Assembly (NCBI GenBank): GCA_027924645.1
Contig: BSBN01000781.1
Span: 1,674,001 to 1,738,000 of the forward strand
From: Cunninghamia lanceolata
Lineage: Eukaryota > Streptophyta > Pinopsida > Cupressales > Cupressaceae
DNA: 64,000 bases
Direction of reading: 5' to 3'
Under the pieces are notes generated by a model. It saw only the letters and a list, made by a program, of their open reading frames with translations, did not search any database and had not been told where the DNA came from. The number at the start of each line of letters is the position of its first letter. Position 1 is the stretch's first letter. Below are positions 55,095-64,000 of this stretch, piece after piece. The translations under genes were made by a program, and so were the position numbers.

Positions 55095-57698
55095 TGTTGT
55101 GATGTTCACAACACGCCCCATTATGCTCCTTAGCAAAATGGGGACCCCTGCTGATGTTTTGCTTTTTGCTTCTGCTTGTGTTTTTCTGCTTTCTGGCGGT
55201 TTGGTAAAAATGAGTCAGGTGCATCATCATCATGATATTGGATGAGGTAGGTCATCATCATGAGGTCAGTTTGTCAAAGTTCATATTTTGTTTCTGTGAC
55301 CTCATATTTAGAAGGAGCTTGAAATTCCATGCAAGTTTGCCTTTTACTTCACTTGAAAATTCGTCCATATGTGGAAGTTATGCACAGTCAAAGTTTTGGT
55401 CAAACCTGATATTCGCAGGAGGATCATCATTTTTTTCTCCTCAGTCATGTTGTCCAGGTCATCATGATCTTGGTCTATCACCCGATAAAAATCATGCAGT
55501 CGCAATATCCAGACGTCAATCTTAGGTGGTAGTGCCCTTTACCCGTCAAATGGCCTTATGCGCATCATGAGCATCATGATTTTAGGAGGGTCATATTTTA
55601 TAAACTCGGTTTTGCTGTATGAAGAACATCATCATCATATTTGAAACGCCCCCCTGATAATATCCTGAGGTTCAAATATCCGGACGTCAACTTTAAGTCA
55701 TAGTAAGTTTTCCCCGTCGAGCGGTCTTTTGTATCGCGAGCATCATGCTGATATTATAACATCACCCGATATTATAATATCATGCTAATATTAAATATCA
55801 CCCTGACTTAGAAAATCCACCATCTGCATAATTTGCATGAGCATGCCAAAATCCTATCGGAGGGTCATCATCCTGATCTTTCACAAGAGGGTCATATTTG
55901 CTGAAATTCGCTAAGATGATGATGACGTCATCATATCCTCCTATTCTCCTTCAACATGATGATGATGATGATGTTGTTCTTTTCCCCAATATACAGAAGT
56001 GAAACATCCTGATGACGTCATCTGGACCTTCGGAAGGGAAAGCATCATATTTCCAAGAATATCATGCAGATGAAGTGAACATCGGCCAAATAGAGAATAT
56101 CGGCCAACATGTTTTTTGACACGCCGATAGCGATAGTCATGCCGATGGGCGGGAAATGAAGCGGTGGAGTTTTAAACCATTTTTTGGCGCCCGTGGCATT
56201 TTTTCGGTCAGCGATGGTTGACCCGATGGGTTTTGAGCGGTCTGAATGCGTTTTGAACGCGTTTTAAGAGTATTTTGAACCCGATTTCCATGATTTTGCG
56301 CAGTCACCTGGATTTAAACGATTATTTTAATTTCCTACTGTTTATGTGATAAATGAAATACTTATTGCTTGTCTTGTCTTGCAGGCTTGCAGTTGAGGAA
56401 GCAGCTGGAAAGTCAACACAGTGACCTCATGGAGGAAGGAAATCTGATCTCAGGAGCAGGAAGATAAAGACGAAGTGCGAAAAAGTCAAGGCCATTCAAG
56501 TAAAGAACAAGGTTGCAGCTGAGAGTATTACTACAACAGACAAACAGAAGTTATTACCCAGCTGCCGGAACTTCTCAGAAGGGGCAATATTTCGCCCAGA
56601 TTTGACACTACTCAGAGATATTTTGAAGGGCTGGTTCACCTGTATTTATTGCTGTAACCAGGGGTTTGAACCAGGGGGTTCAGTTAGGTTTCTGCTGTAG
56701 TGAGGACAATCAGAATGTCTTTATATTGTGCCTCTCTACACTGTAATACTTTACAACAGGGATTTTAGGAAAACAACAGGGATTTTAGGAAAACAACAGG
56801 GGTTACAACAGGATTTTTCTTTTAGGAACATACAGCAAGTTAGCATAGTTTAGAGGTAGAAGAAGGAGGTCGCCTGTTTGTCTGCAGTAAGGTGCGTGTG
56901 GAATGTCTGGCTGCCTTACTGTATCTGTAAAGCTTGTAAGTTCTCTGTAGTATGATCAATGAAACTAAGAGTCATTCCTACATTGTAAATCATGTATGAC
57001 TATTCGTTTCTAATACAATAGAATCTGGAGTTCTGCATCTATCTTCTGAGTGTTCTCCTGCTCTTCTTTGTGTTTTGAAATTTTTTCTTTGAGAGCTTGC
57101 AATTTTAAATGTATGTTTGTGAAAATGCTCAGAACTTACATTTAAGGTTTTTACTGTGGATTTGATCAAATTACTATGGTATTTACATAGTGCATAACAG
57201 AAACAATTAGATCCTTCGATAGATTAAATGAGGTATAGATTAGATCTTTCTAACTTTTCCCAACCCATCTGAAATATTTAGCTGAAAACGTAGAAATCTA
57301 AAGGAAATTGTCTCAAATTTGAAGAAGCATGCATAACAGAGCTATAAGTAGACAGTTTTCATAAATAGATAAAGAAGAAAGCTGCAAAAATTCAAGAAAA
57401 CCATCTAAAACTTGCAGCACAGTATCACTTTTATGCAAAGGAATGAAAAGTATTGACATATCTCATGACCTTTTTGCACATTCTTAGTCCAGTAAACCAC
57501 CAAACAAACCTAAACTACGTAAGGCCCCTTGAACATTACAGCTTCACATTGACCAACTGAACTTGACCAACCGAACCATTGTAGACTTGGGATTAGTTGA
57601 ATCTCAAATGATTCCTTCTTATCTTTCAAGTATAGTTTCAGTTCATTATATGTGAATTTTAACTTATTGTTATGATTGCATCAAAACAATCATCAACA
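55095..57698 (+). repeat. E4 5' LTR, 2,604 bases
   Basis: TGTTGTGATG to CATCATCAACA. The left part is rich in CATCATCATGATG-like runs, with TGACGTCA at 55923-55930 and 56013-56020 and ACGTCA half sites near 55515 and 55685, recalling the E1 LTR. A short triplicated GGGATTTTAGGAAAACAACA lies at about 56758-56815. I found no convincing TATA box. Confidence 0.87.
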
Positions 57699-57704
57699 GT
57701 TTTC

Positions 57705-57722
57705 TGGCGCTAGAAGGAGGGC
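57705..57722 (+). promoter_or_regulatory. E4 primer binding site
   Basis: TGGCGCTAGAAGGAGGGC six bases after the LTR. It is unlike the other elements; tRNA not assigned. Confidence 0.7.
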
Positions 57723-57769
57723 CTTCTTGAGTTAGGTTTCATTTCAAACTGGCTAACGACAGCAATAGA

Positions 57770-60700
57770 GTGACTAGGTCTAGATCCAGTTCAGGAGATA
57801 TATTTGTGCAACTACCTGATACAAGGCGAAGTAAAAGCCCTTTAATTTGGAATCCAAAGATATCGCAAGCGGGAAGTTCATCTGGAACACCTCCTGGGTC
57901 ACCTTTTAACATCCGTAGTATTGTAAGTCCTGATAGATCACTGTTCAGATCTTTAAATCTTGGTTCAGGCACTCCTGGAAGTCTCAATCCTCCTGTAAAT
58001 TCTAATCCACCAATCAATCTAGGTATTCCTGCAAGTTCAAGTCAAGCTCAAACACCTGCAATGGCTTATTTCGATGTCAATTCTCCCATACTCTTCAATG
58101 ATTATCATAAGATGCCAAAAAATCCGGAAAAGATATGTCCCAAATACCAGTTGCATCAAGACCCAGAAGATCATATTAGGATATTTAAGGAAGCATGTTT
58201 TAGGGCTATGTTAGAGCACGAGGATGTTGTGTGTAGATTGTTTCCTTACACCTTTAATGAGCAGGCCTCTAGCTGGTACGTAAACTTACCCAATGGTTAC
58301 ATTTCTTCCTGGGCACTTATGGAAGAAGCATTTCTGTCAAGATTTAGAGGACCCATTGACCCTTGCGCTTTGTATCATAAATTGGCTGCTATAAAACGAG
58401 GTGAGGGAGAGCTAATTGATAATTTCAATGACAGATTTCAAAAGGCCTATTCTAGGCTGGTAGCCCCTTATACCATAGATGATGCTCCCTTGTTGGCTAT
58501 GTACTATGCTGCCTTGGATCCTTTAACCGCCATGTTTGTCAAAAGAAAACCTGACATTGATTCAATATCCAAAGCCTATAAAGAGGCAGCCTCAGTGAAC
58601 CAAGAAATGAGGCATACAACTTATAGTCCATTTGTCAATGGAGGAAATTTTGGGGTGCAGAATCAGGCACACCCATGGAATGGAGTCCCTGTGCAGCATG
58701 CTCCACTAGTAAATCCGGTTCCTTCTTACACACCTGTGTATAATCCTACTCCAATCCAAGCTACAACTCCTTACACGGCTAGTACTTCCAATAACAGTCA
58801 AAATAATGGTCAGCCTTTCTTCCAACTTCCTAGGGATGTAACTGTGGCAAAAGCACAAGAGGATAGGGAAGAAATCAAAGAAATTACTGCACATTTGAAA
58901 AGATTAACAACCGAAGTGACACAGCTAAGAAATGAGAACCTCTATGGAAGAAGCAACCAAAACTACAATCCACATCAAAATTACAACCAAGGCCAAAATC
59001 AGAATTATAGTCTCAACCAAAATCAGCAGTACAATCAGAACCAAAGCTACAATCAGCATCAAGGCCCCAGTCAGGGGCAACCAATGCAAAATAGGGGGCC
59101 AGTGATAGATAATAGGACCTGGGGCAATAATAACAAAAATCAGAATCAACCTAGGCCACCCAAGACATGGAACACTGGGCCCAACAACGGTACTCTGGCT
59201 TCTCCTTTTGAGAATACAGATAATCATGGTGCAAAACAAACAACTAGCATACAAATGGCCAGTATAGCACCCAAAAATTGGTGCAGATTTCACAATACCA
59301 ATGCCCATGCTGAGCACGACTGTCCACAGTTCCACTTGGCAGCTAGTATTTTCAACATAGATGTACAGCCTCCTACCTCTGAATTTCTCATTCCTAAGGG
59401 TAATGAGGTAGTACCCTCAGAATATGACACAGCATTAGTCTTAGAAACGTTTACCTTTGCAACTGCAGAAGAGAAAGAGGATGAATTGCTAGAGGATGAA
59501 CCATACTGTTGTGAAAGTCTTTATCCTGAATCAGCCTTTGTGTTAAATGCTTTTCAGTTTCCTTTTGAATCTGAAAATGAGATATTAAATGAAACAGAAG
59601 AGGTACAGGCCTTTCAACAGACAAATAAAAGCCACACCTACAATTTGAGGAATAACCCTAGGCCGGGAGGACCTTTCACCACTTCCACTCCCCCGAATAA
59701 CATCAATACACCCCCAGATCAGAATGCTAGCAACAATCCTGCCACACTCAAAGCTAGTCAGCACACAAATAATGGAACAACAGTGCAAAAGGATCAAACA
59801 AGTAAGACAGAAGCAATAGAGACAACAAGATTAATGAATTACTTATCAGAGGAAATAAAGAAAATTAAGGTCAGTATACCTCTAAATGAATTATTGAAGA
59901 CCCCAGGGATCAGAAATTCTTTTTTAAAATCCCTGGATACATCCATAACAAACAAGGTGTCTGCTGATATAACTGTTCCTAATAGTGATTCACCACCTAA
60001 GGAGAAAGGTAAGAAAGTTGAGCAGCCTTCCAATACAAATGTGGTAATACATGCGGATAAGAGGGATACTCAACCTTTCTTGTTAACTGTTAGGTTGTGT
60101 GGGAAGAATATACACAATTGCATGGTAGATTCTGGTGCTTCAGCCAACGTAATGCCCTTAGGAATATGTAAAACTCTCGGGCTGACTCCCACCAAATCTG
60201 CCAAGGTTGTCACGCAATTAGATAAGACCGAGGTTAGCGTGATAGGAGAACTCATGAACATACAAGTGCAATTAGCTTCAGACCCTAGGGTAAGCCAAAT
60301 CATTGACATTCAAGTAGTGGATATACCCGTAAATTATGGAATGTTGCTAAGTAGGGATTGGTCCAAGACATTAAACGGATATATGGCTACTGACTTTTCA
60401 CACATGTGGTTACCGTGGAGAGGCATCCCAAACCAGATCAGAATAGAGGCAGAGCCCAGAATGAAACATATGATAACAGAGTATAATCGAACTAATGAAA
60501 TATTATATGCTGCTGTTGAACCAGGTGTCTATAGAATTACCAACAATGGGATGCAGATTGAAGAAATTATGATGTTAAACATTAGAAAGAAGTGTGTCAG
60601 CAATAGAATGGCACTATTCATTGAGTCTGACGGAAATTCTTCAGATGAAGAAAATAATGCAATAGACAAATTTAGTCGTGCCATTAGACGAGAGGTGGAA

Positions 60701-62995
60701 GAGTGCGTTACACCCAATCTCCCAGTCCAATGTAAGTTATATAAAAATAGGTGTAGAGTCCATGATAGGCAACATTCTGAGGAGAATTGTGAAATATGCA
60801 AAGACATCATTGAATATGAATACAAAAAGTGCATAGGAAGGGTAGAGTCACAAGAGGAAAATGAGAATCTTGATCCAACACAGAGATATGTTCAGGATAA
60901 TATAGATGCCTTGATTCCAGATTTAGGAAAAGAAATAGAGGACAAGGGTAGTTATCTTTCTGAGTTGCAAACTAAAAACACACATGTGCAAGACAACCAA
61001 ATGGAAAAACCCATGGATAAACAAGACAACACCCCACAGGCAATAAAAGGGACAAAGTATGCCAAGGTAAAAGATCAGAAAAGTAAAGATGGCATGTGGA
61101 CGTTAAAGTGTGATGGGTCCAAATCAAAACAGGGCGCAGGCGCAGGTATTGAACTCATAGATCCTCAAGGTAAATCACATTTGGCAGCATATAGATTACA
61201 ATTTTCCTGCACTAACAATATTGTTGAATATGAGGCCCTAATTTTAGGACTTGTCATGGCCATCAAGAAAGGGGTAAAAACCATCAGAGTATTTTCAGAC
61301 TCTGAATTAGTAGTCAGACAAGTGAGGAAACTATATGCCTGCAATTATAAGAAGATGATTAGTTACAGACATAGAGTATGGGGTTTAATGGGTTCGTTTG
61401 ATGCTTTTAACATAGAGCATATTCCTAGAGAGCTGAACCACAGGCCAAATGCGTTAGCAGTTGCTGCTAGTACATTAGAACCATTGACACTGTCAGGATT
61501 AAGACGATTTGTTGTTGAGCTAGTTAACGTGCCCAGTATACCAGACAACGTTACGCACTTTCAGGTATTTGGAGAGGATCAGCAAATTATTAATTTTTTG
61601 ACTTGTCATGAGGCATTTGAGGCCCAAATCATTGATGAACAAGAAAGGCCTGAAGTAACATGGGACGAAGAAGATATGATCAACTTAAAGAGCAACTTCT
61701 TGCCAAAAGGAGTAATTGAATTAGAACACATCTTTGACTTCGACGGAGTAATAATACAGAAAGACTTACCCAAAACAGAAGGGGGTAGGTATGATTTACA
61801 TAACTTAGGGACTGAGCTAAATCCACAAAGTGTACTAATTGGGAAAGCTTGCTCTGAGAAAATTAGAAAAGAGGTTCTGGACGTTCTGAAAGAATATAAA
61901 CATGTCATAGCATGGACTTATGAAGACTTGAAAACATTTGATGAGTCCATCATAACTCACGTAATACCTTTAAGAAAAGAAGTCAAACCATTTAGGCAGA
62001 AACAGAGGCCTGTAAATGCCATTCTAGAGCCTTTAATCTTTGAGGAAGTTAAAAAATTACTGTCCGCTGGAATAATTTTCCCAGTCAGACATTCTGTCTG
62101 GGTAGCTAACTTAGTACCAGTGAGGAAGAAAAACGGAGACATCAGGTTGTGCGTAGACTTTAGAAATTTAAACAAGGCTTCTGAAAAGGATAATTATCCT
62201 TTGCCCCCAATAGACGAAGTACTGCAAGCAGTAAATGGCGCAAAGATGATGTCTTTTTTAGATGGTTTTTCAGGTTATAACCAGGTCTTAATTGATAGAG
62301 AAGATAGACTAAAAACCACCTTCACTTGCAAATGGGGAAATTATGCGTATAGAAGAATGCCTTTTGGTCTAATTAATGCAGGTGCCACTTTTCAGAGGGC
62401 CATGGACGTTGCATTCCGTGGATTATCAGGTAAATGCATTGTTGTGTATATGGATGATTTAACTGTATATTCCAAGGATGCATCCACCCACGCTGAGGAC
62501 CTCAGGAAAGTACTCCAGCGATGTGAAAGGTATGGGATTTCCCTTAATCCTAAGAAATGTATATTTGGCGTAACTGAAGGTAAATTATTAGGCCATGTCA
62601 TTTCTGAAAATGGAATTTCAATTGATCCGGATAGAATAGAATCCATAAAAAATTTGCAAATACCAAACAGTAGGAAAGAATTGAAATCATTTTTTGGTAA
62701 AATTAACTTTGTTCAGAAGTTTATAACAGGTTTTGCAGAGATCGTGCAGCCGTTGAATGCCATGTTAAAGAAAGATGCACAGATGGAATGGACGCCAGTG
62801 GCCAAAGCCGCATTTGAAGATATCAAGGAGGCAATTTCTAATGCCCCTGTATTGGCAAGTCCAGACTACACAAGCCCGTTTTACATCTACTCCTTTGCAT
62901 CTTCTCATTCTGTCGCGGCTACCTTGACACAGAAAGGTGAAAATAATGAAGAGAGGCCCATAGCATTTATGAGTGCGCCTCTGAAGGATGCATAG
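57770..62995 (+). CDS. gag-pol: E4 gag-pol, amino part to RNase H (gag, PR, aRNH, RT, RH start)
   Basis: Open for 1,741 residues, ended by TAG 62993-62995. The frame is open from 57731 but has no ATG before residue 98; the nominal start is GTG (VTRSRSSS), probably a mutated ATG. Gag about 100-280; helix 360-390; Asn/Gln/Tyr-rich linker 395-450; knuckle C505-x2-H-x4-H-x4-C518; protease DSGASANVM at 787; a Cys/His cluster C995-x2-H-x3-H-x4-C-x2-C1010; archaeal-type RNase H 1108-1235 (D1115, E1153, D1177, but Asn at 1227 where the last Asp is expected); RT 1400-1620 with YMDD at 1560-1563; Ty3-type RNase H starts YSFASSHSVAATL without the first Asp. The stop follows PLKDA, one transition from CAG, and the frame continues. 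Confidence 0.93.
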   Translation: MTRSRSSSGDIFVQLPDTRRSKSPLIWNPKISQAGSSSGTPPGSPFNIRSIVSPDRSLFRSLNLGSGTPGSLNPPVNSNPPINLGIPASSSQAQTPAMAYFDVNSPILFNDYHKMPKNPEKICPKYQLHQDPEDHIRIFKEACFRAMLEHEDVVCRLFPYTFNEQASSWYVNLPNGYISSWALMEEAFLSRFRGPIDPCALYHKLAAIKRGEGELIDNFNDRFQKAYSRLVAPYTIDDAPLLAMYYAALDPLTAMFVKRKPDIDSISKAYKEAASVNQEMRHTTYSPFVNGGNFGVQNQAHPWNGVPVQHAPLVNPVPSYTPVYNPTPIQATTPYTASTSNNSQNNGQPFFQLPRDVTVAKAQEDREEIKEITAHLKRLTTEVTQLRNENLYGRSNQNYNPHQNYNQGQNQNYSLNQNQQYNQNQSYNQHQGPSQGQPMQNRGPVIDNRTWGNNNKNQNQPRPPKTWNTGPNNGTLASPFENTDNHGAKQTTSIQMASIAPKNWCRFHNTNAHAEHDCPQFHLAASIFNIDVQPPTSEFLIPKGNEVVPSEYDTALVLETFTFATAEEKEDELLEDEPYCCESLYPESAFVLNAFQFPFESENEILNETEEVQAFQQTNKSHTYNLRNNPRPGGPFTTSTPPNNINTPPDQNASNNPATLKASQHTNNGTTVQKDQTSKTEAIETTRLMNYLSEEIKKIKVSIPLNELLKTPGIRNSFLKSLDTSITNKVSADITVPNSDSPPKEKGKKVEQPSNTNVVIHADKRDTQPFLLTVRLCGKNIHNCMVDSGASANVMPLGICKTLGLTPTKSAKVVTQLDKTEVSVIGELMNIQVQLASDPRVSQIIDIQVVDIPVNYGMLLSRDWSKTLNGYMATDFSHMWLPWRGIPNQIRIEAEPRMKHMITEYNRTNEILYAAVEPGVYRITNNGMQIEEIMMLNIRKKCVSNRMALFIESDGNSSDEENNAIDKFSRAIRREVEECVTPNLPVQCKLYKNRCRVHDRQHSEENCEICKDIIEYEYKKCIGRVESQEENENLDPTQRYVQDNIDALIPDLGKEIEDKGSYLSELQTKNTHVQDNQMEKPMDKQDNTPQAIKGTKYAKVKDQKSKDGMWTLKCDGSKSKQGAGAGIELIDPQGKSHLAAYRLQFSCTNNIVEYEALILGLVMAIKKGVKTIRVFSDSELVVRQVRKLYACNYKKMISYRHRVWGLMGSFDAFNIEHIPRELNHRPNALAVAASTLEPLTLSGLRRFVVELVNVPSIPDNVTHFQVFGEDQQIINFLTCHEAFEAQIIDEQERPEVTWDEEDMINLKSNFLPKGVIELEHIFDFDGVIIQKDLPKTEGGRYDLHNLGTELNPQSVLIGKACSEKIRKEVLDVLKEYKHVIAWTYEDLKTFDESIITHVIPLRKEVKPFRQKQRPVNAILEPLIFEEVKKLLSAGIIFPVRHSVWVANLVPVRKKNGDIRLCVDFRNLNKASEKDNYPLPPIDEVLQAVNGAKMMSFLDGFSGYNQVLIDREDRLKTTFTCKWGNYAYRRMPFGLINAGATFQRAMDVAFRGLSGKCIVVYMDDLTVYSKDASTHAEDLRKVLQRCERYGISLNPKKCIFGVTEGKLLGHVISENGISIDPDRIESIKNLQIPNSRKELKSFFGKINFVQKFITGFAEIVQPLNAMLKKDAQMEWTPVAKAAFEDIKEAISNAPVLASPDYTSPFYIYSFASSHSVAATLTQKGENNEERPIAFMSAPLKDA

Positions 62996-64000
62996 CTGAG
63001 ATATCTAGATATCGAAAGACAGGCATTCGCATTAGTGAAGGCTGTGAAAAAATTTAGACACTATATTCTGCGCACCCAGATTAAAGCCATAGTACCAGAC
63101 GCAGCAGTAAAAATGTTGCTGATGCAAAACGAGCCTGGAGAAAAAAGAGCCAAATGGATCACCACACTGCAAGAATTTGACATGGAGATCATTCCCGCAA
63201 AGCTGGTCAGAGGGCAAGCGTTGGTGCAGACAATAGCAAACATGGATCCAAATCTGATAAAACAACAATATGTATTGAATTCCCAAGACGCATCAAGCTG
63301 GTACGATGATTTAAGCACCTTCCTGATAGCTGGAAAGTACCCAAGCAAGATGAAGGCTTCTCAGAGGAGAGCTTTGAAGATTAAGGCACAGAATTATATG
63401 GTGCAAGGAGGTCTTCTATTTAGGAAGAACCATGATGGAATTTATCTGAGATGCATAAACAGAACTGAAGCTGATAGAGTGTTGACAGAACTACATGACA
63501 AATACGGAACCGGTCATGGTTCCCATTTAGCTACAACACACAAAATACTGAGAGCGGGCTATTACTGGCCCACTATGTTCAAAGATACTAAGAGTCACAT
63601 CAGAAGTTGCCACACCTGTCAGACTGCAGCAGACAAAGGGAGAAATCCGGCCAATCCACTGCAACCTGTGATCGAGTCCAGACCATTTGCACAATGGGGC
63701 TTAGATTTTATTGGAGTTATCAATCCCCCATCTTCTGCAGGACACAAATTTATATTGACAGTAACGGACTATTGTACAAGGTGGACTGAGGCCACCTGCT
63801 GCAAGTTTTCCACAACTGAGGTGGTTATCAAGTTCCTTGAAGAAAACATTATCACCAGGTTTGGAACGCCCTATTCATTGGTATGTGATAACGGCCCTGC
63901 TTTCTCTTCTTTAAAATTTTCTAAATGGGCATTTGAATATGGGATTATTCTAAGGTTTTCTTCGAATTATTACCCTCAAGGTAATGGACTGGCTGAATCA
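62996..64000 (+). CDS. gag-pol: E4 gag-pol continued: RNase H end and integrase, cut by window end
   Basis: Same frame as the upstream part, open for 335 codons to the window edge. It begins LRYLDIERQAFALVKA, the second half of the Ty3-type RNase H. Integrase: zinc finger with ELHDKYGTGHGSH and CHTC, first Asp in WGLDFIGV, second in CDNGPAF (about 63887), Glu in GNGLAES at the end. All integrase catalytic residues are present. The upstream TAG is the only break seen in the element. Confidence 0.9.
   Translation, partial: MRYLDIERQAFALVKAVKKFRHYILRTQIKAIVPDAAVKMLLMQNEPGEKRAKWITTLQEFDMEIIPAKLVRGQALVQTIANMDPNLIKQQYVLNSQDASSWYDDLSTFLIAGKYPSKMKASQRRALKIKAQNYMVQGGLLFRKNHDGIYLRCINRTEADRVLTELHDKYGTGHGSHLATTHKILRAGYYWPTMFKDTKSHIRSCHTCQTAADKGRNPANPLQPVIESRPFAQWGLDFIGVINPPSSAGHKFILTVTDYCTRWTEATCCKFSTTEVVIKFLEENIITRFGTPYSLVCDNGPAFSSLKFSKWAFEYGIILRFSSNYYPQGNGLAES

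Larger units (their letters stand above)
55095..64000 (+). mobile_element. E4: gypsy element inserted in E3 LTR, runs off the window
   Basis: 5' LTR 55095-57698, primer site 57705-57722, gag-pol from about 57770 to beyond 64000, interrupted by one TAG. The 3' LTR is not in the window. The insertion point inside E3 shows it is younger than E3. Confidence 0.92.

Noticed and set aside
57770..64000. Endogenous pararetrovirus instead of LTR retrotransposon for E4 and the other gypsy elements
   Set aside because: LTRs, tRNA primer sites next to them and an integrase with zinc finger and DDE residues are present; no movement protein or coat protein motif was seen.

Overview
The window contains nested plant LTR retrotransposons and no recognisable host gene, rRNA or tRNA gene. 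Ty3/gypsy elements of the Tat type (integrase without chromodomain, archaeal-type RNase H, long LTRs) and Ty1/copia elements primed by initiator tRNA-Met point to a vascular plant with a large, repeat-rich genome. A gymnosperm is plausible from the depth of nesting and the slow, substitution-only decay of old copies, but that is inference. I name the elements as follows.

Left half, minus strand. E1 (1-11223) is a very young gypsy element with two long LTRs; the left one is cut by the window edge. Its gag-pol is open except for one TAG. E1 lies in the 3' untranslated region of E2 (11224-23711), a decayed Tat element with the usual gag-PR-RT-RH-aRNH-IN order, 3'UTR tandem repeats and its 5' LTR at 22541-23711. 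E2 lies in the 5' leader of a relative, E2b (23712-26905). E2b abuts an unidentified, frameshifted coding region U (26906-28204).

Right half, plus strand. C1 is an old copia element (28205-45890, 5' end missing) opened by three insertions. Copia C2 (30393-37777) sits in its reverse transcriptase gene. Copia C3 (38751-45005) sits at its stop codon with a perfect GTTAA duplication. Gypsy E3 (from 45891) sits in its 3' LTR. C3 carries a tRNA-derived SINE in its 3' LTR. Gypsy E4 (from 55095 to beyond the window end) interrupts the 3' LTR of E3 after 342 bases.

E1, E3 and E4 all carry the archaeal-type RNase H between protease and reverse transcriptase, whereas E2 has it after the Ty3-type RNase H. 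In all four the Ty3-type RNase H has lost its first catalytic aspartate, so the extra domain presumably does the work. The LTRs are unusual: the E1 U3 carries five perfect TGACGTCA palindromes, the E3 LTR has about 30 ATACAAG/CTTGTAT motifs in a period near 114 bases, and the E2/E2b leaders carry AGCGCTG minisatellites. C3 keeps a single reading frame of 1,324 codons with 16 nonsense codons and no frameshift, which suggests deamination of methylated cytosine as the main decay process.
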